A stretch of 64,000 nucleotides of DNA. It comes from Streptomyces hygroscopicus (GTDB taxonomy: Bacteria; Actinomycetota; Actinomycetes; Streptomycetales; Streptomycetaceae). Position numbers and translations under genes: made by a program. Of the stretch, positions 9,792-17,088 are shown one piece after another. The stretch covers positions 6,820,001 to 6,884,000 of the forward strand of contig CP018627.1 of the NCBI GenBank assembly GCA_002021875.1, given 5' to 3'. Position 1 is the stretch's first letter. The number at the start of each line of letters is the position of its first letter. The notes beneath the pieces are model-generated. The model saw only the letters and a list, made by a program, of their open reading frames with translations. It was not told the DNA's origin and searched no databases.

Positions 9792-10147
9792 TCCGAGGGC
9801 CGCTGGACAAGGAGGGGCCGGACCGGCTGTACACCGTCACCGGCGGCCGCAGCCGGGCGGACGAGAGCCGGTTCGACATGGTCACGCTGATCGTCAGCGA
9901 AAGCGACCCCACCCCCGGGATGCAGTCCGAGCACGTCCGGATCCTGCGGATGTGCCGCCGCCCCCTGTCGGTCGTGGAGATCTCCTCGTATCTGGAACTG
10001 CCCGTCAGCGTGGTCAAGATCCTGCTGTGCGATCTGCTGGACACCGGCCGGATCACCGCGCGCCATCCGCAGGCGGCCCGCCCCGGCGGCCGGCTGCCCG
10101 GGCCCGAAACCCTGAAGAAGGTGCTCGTTGCACTCCAGAATCTCTGA
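9788..10147 (+). CDS. cvnC: conservon DUF742 protein CvnC
   Basis: This 119-residue DUF742 protein has a winged-helix-like core with LRMCRRPLSVVEISSYLELP and VVKILLCDLLDTGRI, and its tail is TLKKVLVALQNL. CvnC is the third conserved conservon component; its biochemical role is unclear, but it binds the other Cvn proteins in the known S. coelicolor system. Its ATG overlaps the cvnB stop (ATGA). Its last 20 bases overlap the proposed TTG start of cvnD, so the operon is translationally coupled throughout. Confidence 0.95.
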   Translation: MIRGPLDKEGPDRLYTVTGGRSRADESRFDMVTLIVSESDPTPGMQSEHVRILRMCRRPLSVVEISSYLELPVSVVKILLCDLLDTGRITARHPQAARPGGRLPGPETLKKVLVALQNL

Positions 10148-10772
10148 CGACACCGTCAGCATGGCGCTCCCCGGCAGCACCGGACACGCTCCGCTGCGGG
10201 AGAGCGCGAGCAACGGTCTCAAGATCGTGATCGTGGGCGGGTTCGGCGTCGGCAAGACGACGATGGTGCGGTCGGTCAGCGAGATCCGCCCGCTGAGCAC
10301 CGAGGAGACGATGACGCAGGCGGGCGTCGGCATCGACGACGCCTCGTTCGTGCGGCACAAGACCACCACCACGGTGGCCTTCGACTTCGGCCGGATCAGC
10401 CTGGACGAGCAGATGGTGCTCTATCTGTTCGGCGCCCCGGGCCAGGAGCGGTTCTGGTTCCTGTGGGACCGGCTCTTCTCCGGGACCCTGGGCGCGGTCG
10501 TCCTGGTGGACACCAATCGGCTTTCCGACTCCTGGTACGCGCTGGACCGGCTGGAACACCACGGCACGCCGTTCATCGTGGCCCGCAACAACTTCACCGA
10601 GCCGCAGCACTCGCTGGAGGAGGTGCGGGAGGCCCTCGACCTCCCGCCCGAGGTGCCGATGATCGACTGCGACGCCCGTAAGCGCGACTCCAGCAAGGCC
10701 GTACTGGTCGCGCTCGCCCGCTACCTCTACTCCCTTTCCACCAACGGCGCCGCCGGGGAGAGCACCGCGTGA
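10128..10772 (+). CDS. cvnD: conservon small GTPase CvnD
   Basis: This 214-residue Ras-like GTP-binding protein has a P-loop at residues 38-45 (GFGVGKTT), a DxxG-equivalent region YLFGAPGQERFWF, and a base-recognition region around VARNNF. Such proteins act with CvnA-C as membrane-associated switches. The start is a TTG at 10128 with AAGGTG upstream; an ATG at 10161 is a possible alternative that would still leave the P-loop intact. The stop codon overlaps the GTG of cvnE. Confidence 0.93.
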   Translation: MHSRISDDTVSMALPGSTGHAPLRESASNGLKIVIVGGFGVGKTTMVRSVSEIRPLSTEETMTQAGVGIDDASFVRHKTTTTVAFDFGRISLDEQMVLYLFGAPGQERFWFLWDRLFSGTLGAVVLVDTNRLSDSWYALDRLEHHGTPFIVARNNFTEPQHSLEEVREALDLPPEVPMIDCDARKRDSSKAVLVALARYLYSLSTNGAAGESTA

Positions 10773-12091
10773 CCACCCCTGACCCCACGCCCTCGTTCGA
10801 GGACCTGCCCGAGGACCTGTCGGAGGACTCGTCCGAGGACCCGCCCGAGCCCGTCTTCCGGTCCGCCCCCGCGCCGCCCGACGGGGTGGTGCCCACCGGG
10901 TCGCTGCCGCTGGACTACCAGCGGTTCCGGGACGAGCCGCTGGACCTCTACCGGGAGCTGCGCCGGGACCACGGCCCGGTCGTGCCCGTCCTGCTGGACG
11001 GCAAGATCCCAGTCTGGGCCGTGCTCGGCTACCGCGAGGTGGTCCGGGTCACCACCGATGCCCGGCTGTTCGCCCGCGACTCCCGCCGCTGGCACTCCTG
11101 GCATCTGGTGCCGCCCGACTGGGAGTTGATGACCTTCGTCGGCTACCGCCCGACCATGCTCTTCAGCGAGGGCGCCGAGCACCAGCGGCGGGCCGAGGCG
11201 ATCTGGGACGGCCTGGCGTCGGTGGACCAGTTCGAACTGCGCGCGCAGTGCGAGCGCGTCGCCGACCGGCTGATCGACACCTTCGCGGGCAGCGGCCGGG
11301 CCGATCTGGTGGCCGAGTACGCCAGCCAGATCCCGCTGCGGGTGGTGACCCGGCTGTACGGACTGGACGACACCGAATCCGCCGCCATCCAGGACGATTC
11401 GCTCCACCTCACCGGACCCGACGCCCCCCTCGCGCTGCGGAATATGCAGACCAGGACGGAGGCGCTGATCAAGCGCGTCCGGGAGAACCCCGACCAGGCC
11501 AACGTCGCCGCCCATCTGGTGTCCCACCCGGCCGGGCTCACCGACGACGAGATCGTCAACGACCTGCTCGGCAGCGTCTACGCCGTCCAGCAGCCCACCA
11601 GCGACCTGATCGGCAACGCCCTCCGGCTGATGCTGACGGACGAACGGTTCGCCATCACCCTCTCCGGCGGCCGGCGCAGCGTCGGCCAGGCGCTCAACGA
11701 GGTGCTGTGGGAGGACACCCCGGTCCCGTTCTGGATCGGCCGCTGGGCCGCCGAGGACACCATGCTCGGCGGACGCCGCATCAGAAAGGGCGACTGCCTG
11801 ATGCTGGGCCTCGCCGCGGCCAACGCCGACCCCGACGTACGCCCGGACTTCCACTCCGGCGCGGGCGGCAACCAGGCCCATATGGCCTTCAGCCACGGCA
11901 AGCACGGCTGCCCCCCGGCCGCCCGTGAGATCGCCCAGGTCATCGCCGGCGCCGCGGTCGAGGTCCTGCTCGACCGACTCCCGGACGTCACCCTGTCCGT
12001 CGCCCCGGACGACCTCGAATGGCGGGTCACCCTGATGATGCGCGGCGTGGCCGCCCTCCCGGTCCGATTCACCCCGGCCCACCTGCACTGA
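10769..12091 (+). CDS. cvnE: conservon cytochrome P450 CvnE, CYP157-like with altered ExxR
   Basis: This 440-residue P450 has the heme loop FSHGKHGC with the axial cysteine at C381. The K-helix ExxR motif, normally near-invariant, reads EVLW (E311 to W314), so the arginine is absent. CYP157 enzymes encoded at the end of some S. coelicolor conservons are known for lacking a canonical ExxR. The first 35 residues are very acidic (PSFEDLPEDLSEDSSED). GTG start overlaps the cvnD stop. The substrate is unknown; the heme-ligand loop is intact, so heme binding is expected. A hairpin downstream ends the operon. Confidence 0.93.
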   Translation: MTTPDPTPSFEDLPEDLSEDSSEDPPEPVFRSAPAPPDGVVPTGSLPLDYQRFRDEPLDLYRELRRDHGPVVPVLLDGKIPVWAVLGYREVVRVTTDARLFARDSRRWHSWHLVPPDWELMTFVGYRPTMLFSEGAEHQRRAEAIWDGLASVDQFELRAQCERVADRLIDTFAGSGRADLVAEYASQIPLRVVTRLYGLDDTESAAIQDDSLHLTGPDAPLALRNMQTRTEALIKRVRENPDQANVAAHLVSHPAGLTDDEIVNDLLGSVYAVQQPTSDLIGNALRLMLTDERFAITLSGGRRSVGQALNEVLWEDTPVPFWIGRWAAEDTMLGGRRIRKGDCLMLGLAAANADPDVRPDFHSGAGGNQAHMAFSHGKHGCPPAAREIAQVIAGAAVEVLLDRLPDVTLSVAPDDLEWRVTLMMRGVAALPVRFTPAHLH

Positions 12092-12100
12092 CCCTTCGCC

Positions 12101-12131
12101 GTCCCCCGGCGGTGCGTCGCCACCGGGGGAC
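12101..12131 (+). terminator. hairpin ending the conservon operon
   Basis: A 9-bp perfect inverted repeat, GTCCCCCGG with CCGGGGGAC, lies ten bases after the cvnE stop with a 13-base loop that can pair further. No U-tract follows. Confidence 0.6.
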
Positions 12132-12263
12132 CGGGACAGCCGGAACACTCTGCACCGAGTGGAGGCGTTACCTCGGTCCGTGTCGCGTGCGGCTCCTCGC
12201 CGGGGTCGGTCATGGCGGCGTTGAAGTACTGGAACGCCGACAGCTCGTAGCCGCTGTGGTGCG

Positions 12264-12671
12264 TCAGACCCGCGTGCTTGAGACACCACATCTGGGCGTC
12301 ATCGGCCCGTCGCCGTCGGTGCCGTCGTCCAAGTCGCCGTCGTCAGAGTCGTGTTCGTCGTTCAGGACGGGCAGGCGGGCGCCCCGGCTGTCGGCGATGC
12401 GCAACACATCGCCGAGGCACTGCATGGCCGCCCGCAGCGCGAGGCGTAGCGCGTACTCCCCGGCCTTGTGGTCGTCCAGGACGGCTTGGACGCCCTTCAG
12501 GACGTCGGCGCCGTCTCGTAACTGGTCTGCCTCGATCTCGTCCGCGATACGGGCCAGTGCGCCCGGCGAGCCGTTCGTGGACAGGAAGCACGGCTTGCCG
12601 GTTTCGGTCTCCCACGGCAGCAGCCGCAGCCCCGGCGTGGGTGCGGGAGCGGCGTTGCGGTCGTAGCTCAT
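12264..12671 (-). CDS. hypothetical protein with acidic C-terminus and a TTA codon
   Basis: This 135-residue protein is of unknown function. It has a helical central part (IADEIEADQLRDGADVLKGV and EYALRLALRAAMQCLGD) and a very acidic C-terminal stretch rich in Asp (DSDDGDLDDGTDGDG). Leu51 is encoded by TTA (12519-12521), a bldA-dependent codon. Its ATG overlaps the stop of the upstream gene on the same strand, so the two are co-translated. The pair diverges from the XRE-DUF5919 gene. Similar small gene pairs are often seen beside XRE regulators in Streptomyces. No function can be assigned. Confidence 0.75.
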   Translation of the reverse strand: MSYDRNAAPAPTPGLRLLPWETETGKPCFLSTNGSPGALARIADEIEADQLRDGADVLKGVQAVLDDHKAGEYALRLALRAAMQCLGDVLRIADSRGARLPVLNDEHDSDDGDLDDGTDGDGPMTPRCGVSSTRV

Positions 12672-12955
12672 CAGGCCGTCACCTTCACGCCGTGAATCCG
12701 GCGCGGGCCGATGTCGACGCCGTACGTCGCGAGCACCAGCGCCCGCCGTCGCGCCCGTTGGCGCCGCTCGTGCGCGAGGAGGTAGGGGCGGACAAGGCCG
12801 ATGTCCTCACCCGGCAACACGGGGACGCGCGGGAGACGGGCCATCGACGCGTCCACGGTCGGTACGGGGACTTTCTCAGCGTTCCGATGCCGTCCCGGTG
12901 CGGGGAGCAGTAAGCGCAACAACAGTTCGAAGATGCGGGCGATACAGTGCGGCAT
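12671..12955 (-). CDS. small basic hypothetical protein
   Basis: This 94-residue protein is unrecognised. It begins with an amphipathic leucine-rich helix (IARIFELLLRLLLPAPG) and continues with an Arg-rich segment (HERRQRARRRALVLATYGVD). The ATG at 12955 was preferred to an upstream in-frame start at 12985 because GGAGG is positioned eight bases before it. It is the first gene of a two-gene leftward unit with the acidic TTA-containing protein and is divergent from the XRE-DUF5919 gene across a 182-bp intergenic region with inverted repeats. Confidence 0.7.
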   Translation of the reverse strand: MPHCIARIFELLLRLLLPAPGRHRNAEKVPVPTVDASMARLPRVPVLPGEDIGLVRPYLLAHERRQRARRRALVLATYGVDIGPRRIHGVKVTA

Positions 12956-13056
12956 GTCGTCAACCTCCACAGGGTTGGTGGCCACGCCCCCGGGCCGTCA
13001 CCACGGTCGCGGGGGTCTGTGCGTCAGTCACCCTCACACTTCCGCCCCTGGCGGCG

Positions 13057-13121
13057 CGTTCCTACTTCGTTCTGCGACCGTTAGGAACGGAATGGGTCTA
13101 CCGTGAGAAACGTGCCTAACG
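13057..13121. promoter_or_regulatory. inverted-repeat cluster in the divergent promoter of the XRE-DUF5919 gene
   Basis: CGTTCCTA (13057-13064) is mirrored by TAGGAACG (13082-13089), and CGTTAGG (13079-13085) is mirrored by CCTAACG (13115-13121). The repeats sit between the leftward small-gene pair and the GTG start at 13138, where autoregulation by the HTH protein would be expected. Their function is inferred from position and symmetry only. Confidence 0.4.
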
Positions 13122-13137
13122 TCCCAGGGGGGCATCG

Positions 13138-13893
13138 GTGAACGAAGCACTGCGCCGCGCCATGCATCAAACCCGCATGACAGACCGTCAGTTGGCGGAA
13201 AAGTGCGGCGTGGACATCAAGACTGTCGGGCGATGGATGACCGAGACGGGACGGATCCCCCGTGCCCGCCATAGGTGGGCCGTCTGTGAGGCCCTCGGAG
13301 AGGAGGAGGCGGTGTTATGGCCAGCAGCCGCAAGGAAGGCGATCAAGGTCGGTCCGGACCGTGAGGTCGTTTCGGTCTATCCGTACCGGTCCGGTTGTCC
13401 GGCTTCGCTGTGGCGGTCTTTGATCACCAAAGCCGAGCGTGAGCTGACGTTCGCCGGTTACACCAATTACTTCCTATGGCTCGAACAGGCTCGATTCGGT
13501 GCCGCGTTGCAGCGCAAGGCAGCACGGGGGTGCCGAGTTCGCTTCGTACTCGGCGACCCGGACAGCGACGTCACACGGTCCCGCGAGCAGGACGAAGCTG
13601 TTGCGCTCACGCTGTCGACGCGTATCCGCGTGACGCTGGCCGAGTTGGAGAAGATCAGGAGCCAACCGGGCGTTGACGCGAGGTTCAGCGACGGACATGC
13701 GTACCTGTCGGTGTTCCGCTTCGATGACGACATGATCGTTACGCCCTTGCTGACCCATAGCGTTGGGCACGATGCCCCTACGTTGCATCTGCGTCGTCAC
13801 CAGGACGACGGCATGTTCGATCGCTTCGCGTCGCACATTGAGGAACTGTGGAAACGGGGCACTCCGGTATGGGAAGAGGAGGGCAATGGGTAG
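13138..13893 (+). CDS. XRE-type regulator with DUF5919 (phospholipase D-like) domain
   Basis: This 251-residue protein begins with a Cro/C1-type HTH (RRAMHQTRMTDRQLAEKCGV, then DIKTVGRWMTETGRIPRARH). From about residue 75 it continues into a DUF5919-type domain related to the phospholipase D fold (VSVYPYRSGCPASLW, FAGYTNYFLWLEQ, RFVLGDPDSD, DGHAYLSVFRFDDDMIV). I see no intact HxKxxxxD catalytic motif, so the domain is probably a ligand or nucleotide sensor. Leu60 is a TTA codon (13315-13317), so expression should depend on bldA tRNA. The NUDIX gene begins inside its last codons, indicating translational coupling. Confidence 0.85.
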   Translation: MNEALRRAMHQTRMTDRQLAEKCGVDIKTVGRWMTETGRIPRARHRWAVCEALGEEEAVLWPAAARKAIKVGPDREVVSVYPYRSGCPASLWRSLITKAERELTFAGYTNYFLWLEQARFGAALQRKAARGCRVRFVLGDPDSDVTRSREQDEAVALTLSTRIRVTLAELEKIRSQPGVDARFSDGHAYLSVFRFDDDMIVTPLLTHSVGHDAPTLHLRRHQDDGMFDRFASHIEELWKRGTPVWEEEGNG

Positions 13894-14353
13894 GCGCGAT
13901 TACGAGGACGATCCGAACGCCCCAGCCGCGAACAGCTTGGTTCCGGCTGCTTCTGCCGTCGTCGTCGACGACTCGGGGCGCATTCTCCTTCAGCGGCGGA
14001 GCGACAACGACATGTGGGCGCTTCCCGGTGGCGCCATGCACATCGGCGAGTCATTGCCGGACTGCGCGATTCGGGAGACGAACGAAGAGACTGGTATCGA
14101 TGTCGAGATCATCGGCATCGTCGGGACCTACACCAACCCTCGTCACGTCTTCGCCTACGACGATGGCGAGGTACGGCAAGAGTTCTCCATCTGCTTCCTG
14201 GCTCGTCCTGTGGCAGGGAAACTCGCGGTGTCCGAGGAATCCACCGATGTCCGCTGGTTCGAGCCCGCAGAGGTTGACGCCCTCCCCATGGTCGCCAGCA
14301 TCCGGAAGCGAGTGAACGACTGGCGCGACGGCAACATGCCCGCCGCCCGGTAG
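13886..14353 (+). CDS. NUDIX hydrolase coupled to the XRE-DUF5919 regulator
   Basis: This 155-residue protein has a complete Nudix box, from GGAMHIGES through AIRETNEETGI, matching GX5EX7REUXEEXGU. Such enzymes hydrolyse nucleoside diphosphates linked to another moiety; the substrate is unknown. The ATG at 13886 follows GAGGAGGGC and lies eight bases before the end of the regulator gene, so the two are translationally coupled. This fixed pairing suggests the regulator's DUF5919 domain may sense a nucleotide-derived molecule handled by the hydrolase, but that is inference. Confidence 0.9.
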   Translation: MGRRDYEDDPNAPAANSLVPAASAVVVDDSGRILLQRRSDNDMWALPGGAMHIGESLPDCAIRETNEETGIDVEIIGIVGTYTNPRHVFAYDDGEVRQEFSICFLARPVAGKLAVSEESTDVRWFEPAEVDALPMVASIRKRVNDWRDGNMPAAR

Positions 14354-14417
14354 TCGGCACGCGCGGACGCGTTGACCCCCGTCGCTTCTCGGCGGGGGTC
14401 GTTGCTGTATGAGCCTT

Positions 14418-14440
14418 GGGGTCTGTCCAGTGGATCTTGG
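14418..14440. mobile_element. degenerate IS-end-like sequence
   Basis: This 23-base stretch contains TCTGTCCAGTGGATCTT, which matches the arm of the perfect palindrome at 58264-58321 (CCTGTCCGGTGGATCTT) at 15 of 17 positions. It stands alone in the noncoding gap after the NUDIX gene, with no transposase nearby and no obvious second end. It looks like the remaining end of a decayed insertion sequence of the same family. Confidence 0.4.
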
Positions 14441-14551
14441 CCACCCAGGGCGTGTATCGAAAACGGATCTTGGATCGGCCTGGCCTCCGGGACGAGCGCC
14501 CGCCTCGCAGATCGGCAGCGGTCGGTGAGCAGGTGCTGGTAGTGGTCGGGC

Positions 14552-15016
14552 ATGACAGGAGAGCTGTGGACCCCCGTGATCTCGATGGTCGGTGTAGCTG
14601 TGGGAGGTGCGTTGACGTATCTGACCCAACGCACGACGCAGCGGGCGGCCGACCGGGCTGAGGAACAAAGACGGGCTGCGGCGCTGGCGGAGGAGCGACG
14701 TGCCGAGCAGATCAGGACTGTGCTGGAGTTCATCCGGTTCGCGCTGGAGGCTGAGGGCGTGGCTCATGCCCGGCCGCCCGAATGGGAGGTCGGTGATGAG
14801 TGGTACCGGACAGCCAGGCCGGCGATGGACGGCCTGCGCATAGCCGAGAATGGTGTCCACCTGCTGTGCGCCACCGGCCTTCACGCGCCGACGACCGCCT
14901 ACGCCCGCGCTCTTAACCAGGCAGTCTGGCAGGAGCACGATCAAGCGAGCCTGGCCGAGCGCCTGGAACCGGTCAAGATGGAGTTCCTAGCCGTCGCGCG
15001 CCGCAGTCTGACCTGA
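14552..15016 (+). CDS. hypothetical protein with N-terminal TM helix and coiled coil
   Basis: This 154-residue protein has an N-terminal membrane helix (TPVISMVGVAVGGALTYL), then a charged coiled coil (QRAADRAEEQRRAAALAEER), then a helical domain of unknown fold (EFIRFALEAEGVAH and GLRIAENGVHLLCATG). The small single-span layout is common among uncharacterised Streptomyces proteins encoded near mobile or accessory genes. It is preceded by the IS-like relic and followed by a broken acetyltransferase gene. No function can be given. Confidence 0.65.
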   Translation: MTGELWTPVISMVGVAVGGALTYLTQRTTQRAADRAEEQRRAAALAEERRAEQIRTVLEFIRFALEAEGVAHARPPEWEVGDEWYRTARPAMDGLRIAENGVHLLCATGLHAPTTAYARALNQAVWQEHDQASLAERLEPVKMEFLAVARRSLT

Positions 15017-15189
15017 CACGCGTACAGCTCCGTGCCTCCGTCGATGGGCACGCGCTGTACGAACAGCTCGGCTTCAACACCGTGAACGGCATCCACATGG
15101 TGTGGATGCCGCTGGCAGCGCGACCTGGCGGCCACCGCCACCGCACACTGACCCTGTCCCTGACCACGGCGAAGCCCCGGACGGCGTAA
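15013..15189 (+). pseudogene. C-terminal fragment of a GNAT acetyltransferase
   Basis: In the frame with codons starting at 15013, the translation reads LTRVQLRASVDGHALYEQLG and then FNTVNGIHMVWMPL before a TAA at 15187-15189. The ALYEQLGF segment followed by a terminal beta-strand ending in MVWMP is the standard end of a GNAT-fold N-acetyltransferase. No upstream acetyl-CoA-binding region exists in this frame, because the preceding bases encode the hypothetical protein ending at 15016 in another frame. The fragment is therefore a 5'-truncated remnant, consistent with rearrangement in this accessory region. Confidence 0.65.
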
Positions 15190-15296
15190 CGTCCGGGGCG
15201 ACCGAGGGGGAGCGGTTTCTCCCGTACCGCGCGTGCGAGGGCGTAGCGTGGAAGCCACATCCACCTGATACCTGATGGTGAGTGGGGGACCAGGGC

Positions 15297-16511
15297 ATGG
15301 GCTGTGGGGACGAGCAGGGGCTCGGGGATCGGATTGCTCGGTTCCGGGTCCGGCGCAAGCTCACCCAGGAGCGGCTCGCCGAACGGGCGGAGCTGTCCGT
15401 GGACGTGGTGCGCAAGCTGGAACAGGGGCAGCGGCAGACCGCGCGGCTCTCGACGATCAACGCCCTCGCCCGCGCTCTCGATGTGGAACCGTCCGTACTG
15501 ATCGGGCAGCCGACCACCTTCGAGGCCCGTCAGGAGGGCGACTCGCCGTCCGTGCTCGCGCTACGGCAGGCCGTCTCCCCGCTGACCGAACTCCTCGGTG
15601 AGGACGCCGACCCCGAGGCCCCGCCCACCGTCGGCGCGCTGCGCGCCGCGTTACGGTCCACCGAACGCGTCCGGCGCGAGGGGCGGATGGCCGACATCGG
15701 CATCCTGCTGCCCCAGCTCATCCGGGACGCCAGGACGGCGGCCCGCGCTCATAGCGGCGCCGACGCCGCCGCGGCCCATGCGGTGCTCGCCGAGGCGTAC
15801 CAGGTGGCGGCCACCACGCTGGCCGCGCTCGGCAAGGAGGACGCCGGTTTCACGGCGCTGGAACGCTCGATGGAGGCCGCCCGGCGGTCGGACGATCCGC
15901 ACCTCGAGACCATGGCCGTCTCCACGTTGTCGTGGATCCTCACCAAGCAGGGACGGCTGGAGGACGCCGAGCGCGTCGCCCTGACCGCCGCCGAGCGGAT
16001 CGAGCCCGGATTCCGGTCCCGGCCCATCGATCTGTCCCTGTGGGGGATTCTGCTGCTGCGCGCGGCGACCGCGACCGTGCGGCGTGGCAGGCACGACACC
16101 GTGGAGGAACTGCTCAACATGGCGACGGCCGCCGCCTCCCGCATCGGAGAGGACCGCCTCGACTACGCCACACCGTTCGGCCCGACCAACGTCGCAGTCG
16201 CCAAGGTCAACTTCTTGGTGGAGATGGACCGCAGCGCGAAGGCGCTGACCGTGGCCCGAACCGTCCCCGAACTCCGTCGGCTTCCGCCGACATGGCGCGC
16301 CCGGTTCCATGTCGACCGCGCCCTGGCCTGCGTCGACCTCGGCAAGGACGACAGCGCCATCCGCGCCCTCCTGGCCGCGGAGATCGACGCGCCGGAGTGG
16401 ATGCGCTACCACGGAACGGCCCGGCGGGTGGTGGCCGAACTACGCGGCCGCGAGCGCCGCCGCACCTCCCCCGTGACCGAACTGGCCGACCGGATCAACC
16501 TCGACGGGTAG
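15297..16511 (+). CDS. XRE-family regulator with TPR-like C-terminal domain (TTA codon)
   Basis: This 404-residue protein has an N-terminal HTH (RIARFRVRRKLTQERLAERA, SVDVVRKLEQGQRQTARLST) and a long helical repeat domain resembling tetratricopeptide regulators (AAHAVLAEAYQVAATTLAAL, ETMAVSTLSWILTKQG, FHVDRALACVDLGKDDSAIR). The ATG at 15297 is preferred because GGGGGA precedes it; a GTG 15 bases upstream is possible. A TTA codon occurs at 15651-15653. Proteins of this class often use the TPR domain to bind a small peptide or partner. Its nearest downstream genes are the HATPase-only protein and the radical SAM/methyltransferase pair, separated by a perfect palindrome. Confidence 0.88.
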   Translation: MGCGDEQGLGDRIARFRVRRKLTQERLAERAELSVDVVRKLEQGQRQTARLSTINALARALDVEPSVLIGQPTTFEARQEGDSPSVLALRQAVSPLTELLGEDADPEAPPTVGALRAALRSTERVRREGRMADIGILLPQLIRDARTAARAHSGADAAAAHAVLAEAYQVAATTLAALGKEDAGFTALERSMEAARRSDDPHLETMAVSTLSWILTKQGRLEDAERVALTAAERIEPGFRSRPIDLSLWGILLLRAATATVRRGRHDTVEELLNMATAAASRIGEDRLDYATPFGPTNVAVAKVNFLVEMDRSAKALTVARTVPELRRLPPTWRARFHVDRALACVDLGKDDSAIRALLAAEIDAPEWMRYHGTARRVVAELRGRERRRTSPVTELADRINLDG

Positions 16512-16528
16512 GGCGCGACGTCCCACCC

Positions 16529-16547
16529 ACGTACCAAAGTGGTACGT
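16529..16547. promoter_or_regulatory. perfect palindromic operator candidate
   Basis: ACGTACCA-AAG-TGGTACGT is an 8-bp perfect inverted repeat with a three-base spacer, 17 bases after the XRE-TPR stop and 68 bases before the ATG at 16616. Its size, spacing and position suit a dimeric repressor controlling the HATPase/radical SAM/methyltransferase genes; the adjacent XRE-TPR protein is an obvious candidate binder. Confidence 0.55.
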
Positions 16548-16615
16548 ACGGTCACTGTACGGTCGCTCTCGGCGGTCATAACGTGCGCTCACGTTCACGA
16601 ACCGCGAGGTCCGCC

Positions 16616-17035
16616 ATGATGGTGTCCACCACCGCCCGCCCCTCCGGGCACCCCGGCTACACCGAGACCCTGCCGTGCACGGCCCAAAGCGCCGCCACGG
16701 CTCGTCGTCTCGTACGTACGGCGCTGGCGGCCTGGGGCATAGAGCACCGCGCCGACGCCGCCACCCTCATCGTCTCGGAGCTGGTGGCCAACGCGGTGGA
16801 CCACACCGACTGCCGCGTCATCCGCGTCACCGTCACCCGCCCCGCGCCCGGCTTGGTCCGCGTCGCCGTGGTGGACAAGTGCCGCACGCTGCCTGTGCTG
16901 CGCACCGCCGGGGCCGACGACGAGCGGGGACGGGGGCTGGCGGTGGTGGAGGAGTGCGCCTGGCGATGGGGGGTCGATCGGCTGCCCTGGGGGAAACGGG
17001 TGTGGGGCGAGCTGAGATGTGAGATCGGCGGGTGA
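16616..17035 (+). CDS. HATPase-only (anti-sigma-kinase-like) protein
   Basis: This 139-residue protein consists only of an HATPase_c fold: N-box LIVSELVANAVDHTD and G-box ADDERGRGLAVVEECAWRWG. Such proteins resemble SpoIIAB/RsbW kinases and are very numerous in Streptomyces, usually beside HTH regulators of the WhiJ/AbaA type, here the XRE-TPR gene. ATG at 16616 (or 16619) is preceded by GAGG. The gap to the radical SAM gene is 53 bases, so it may be co-transcribed with it. Its protein target is unknown. Confidence 0.85.
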   Translation: MMVSTTARPSGHPGYTETLPCTAQSAATARRLVRTALAAWGIEHRADAATLIVSELVANAVDHTDCRVIRVTVTRPAPGLVRVAVVDKCRTLPVLRTAGADDERGRGLAVVEECAWRWGVDRLPWGKRVWGELRCEIGG

Positions 17036-17088
17036 ACCCGGTGGGACCGGGGACGGATAGGCCGCACAACGACACCAAGGGAGCAGTA

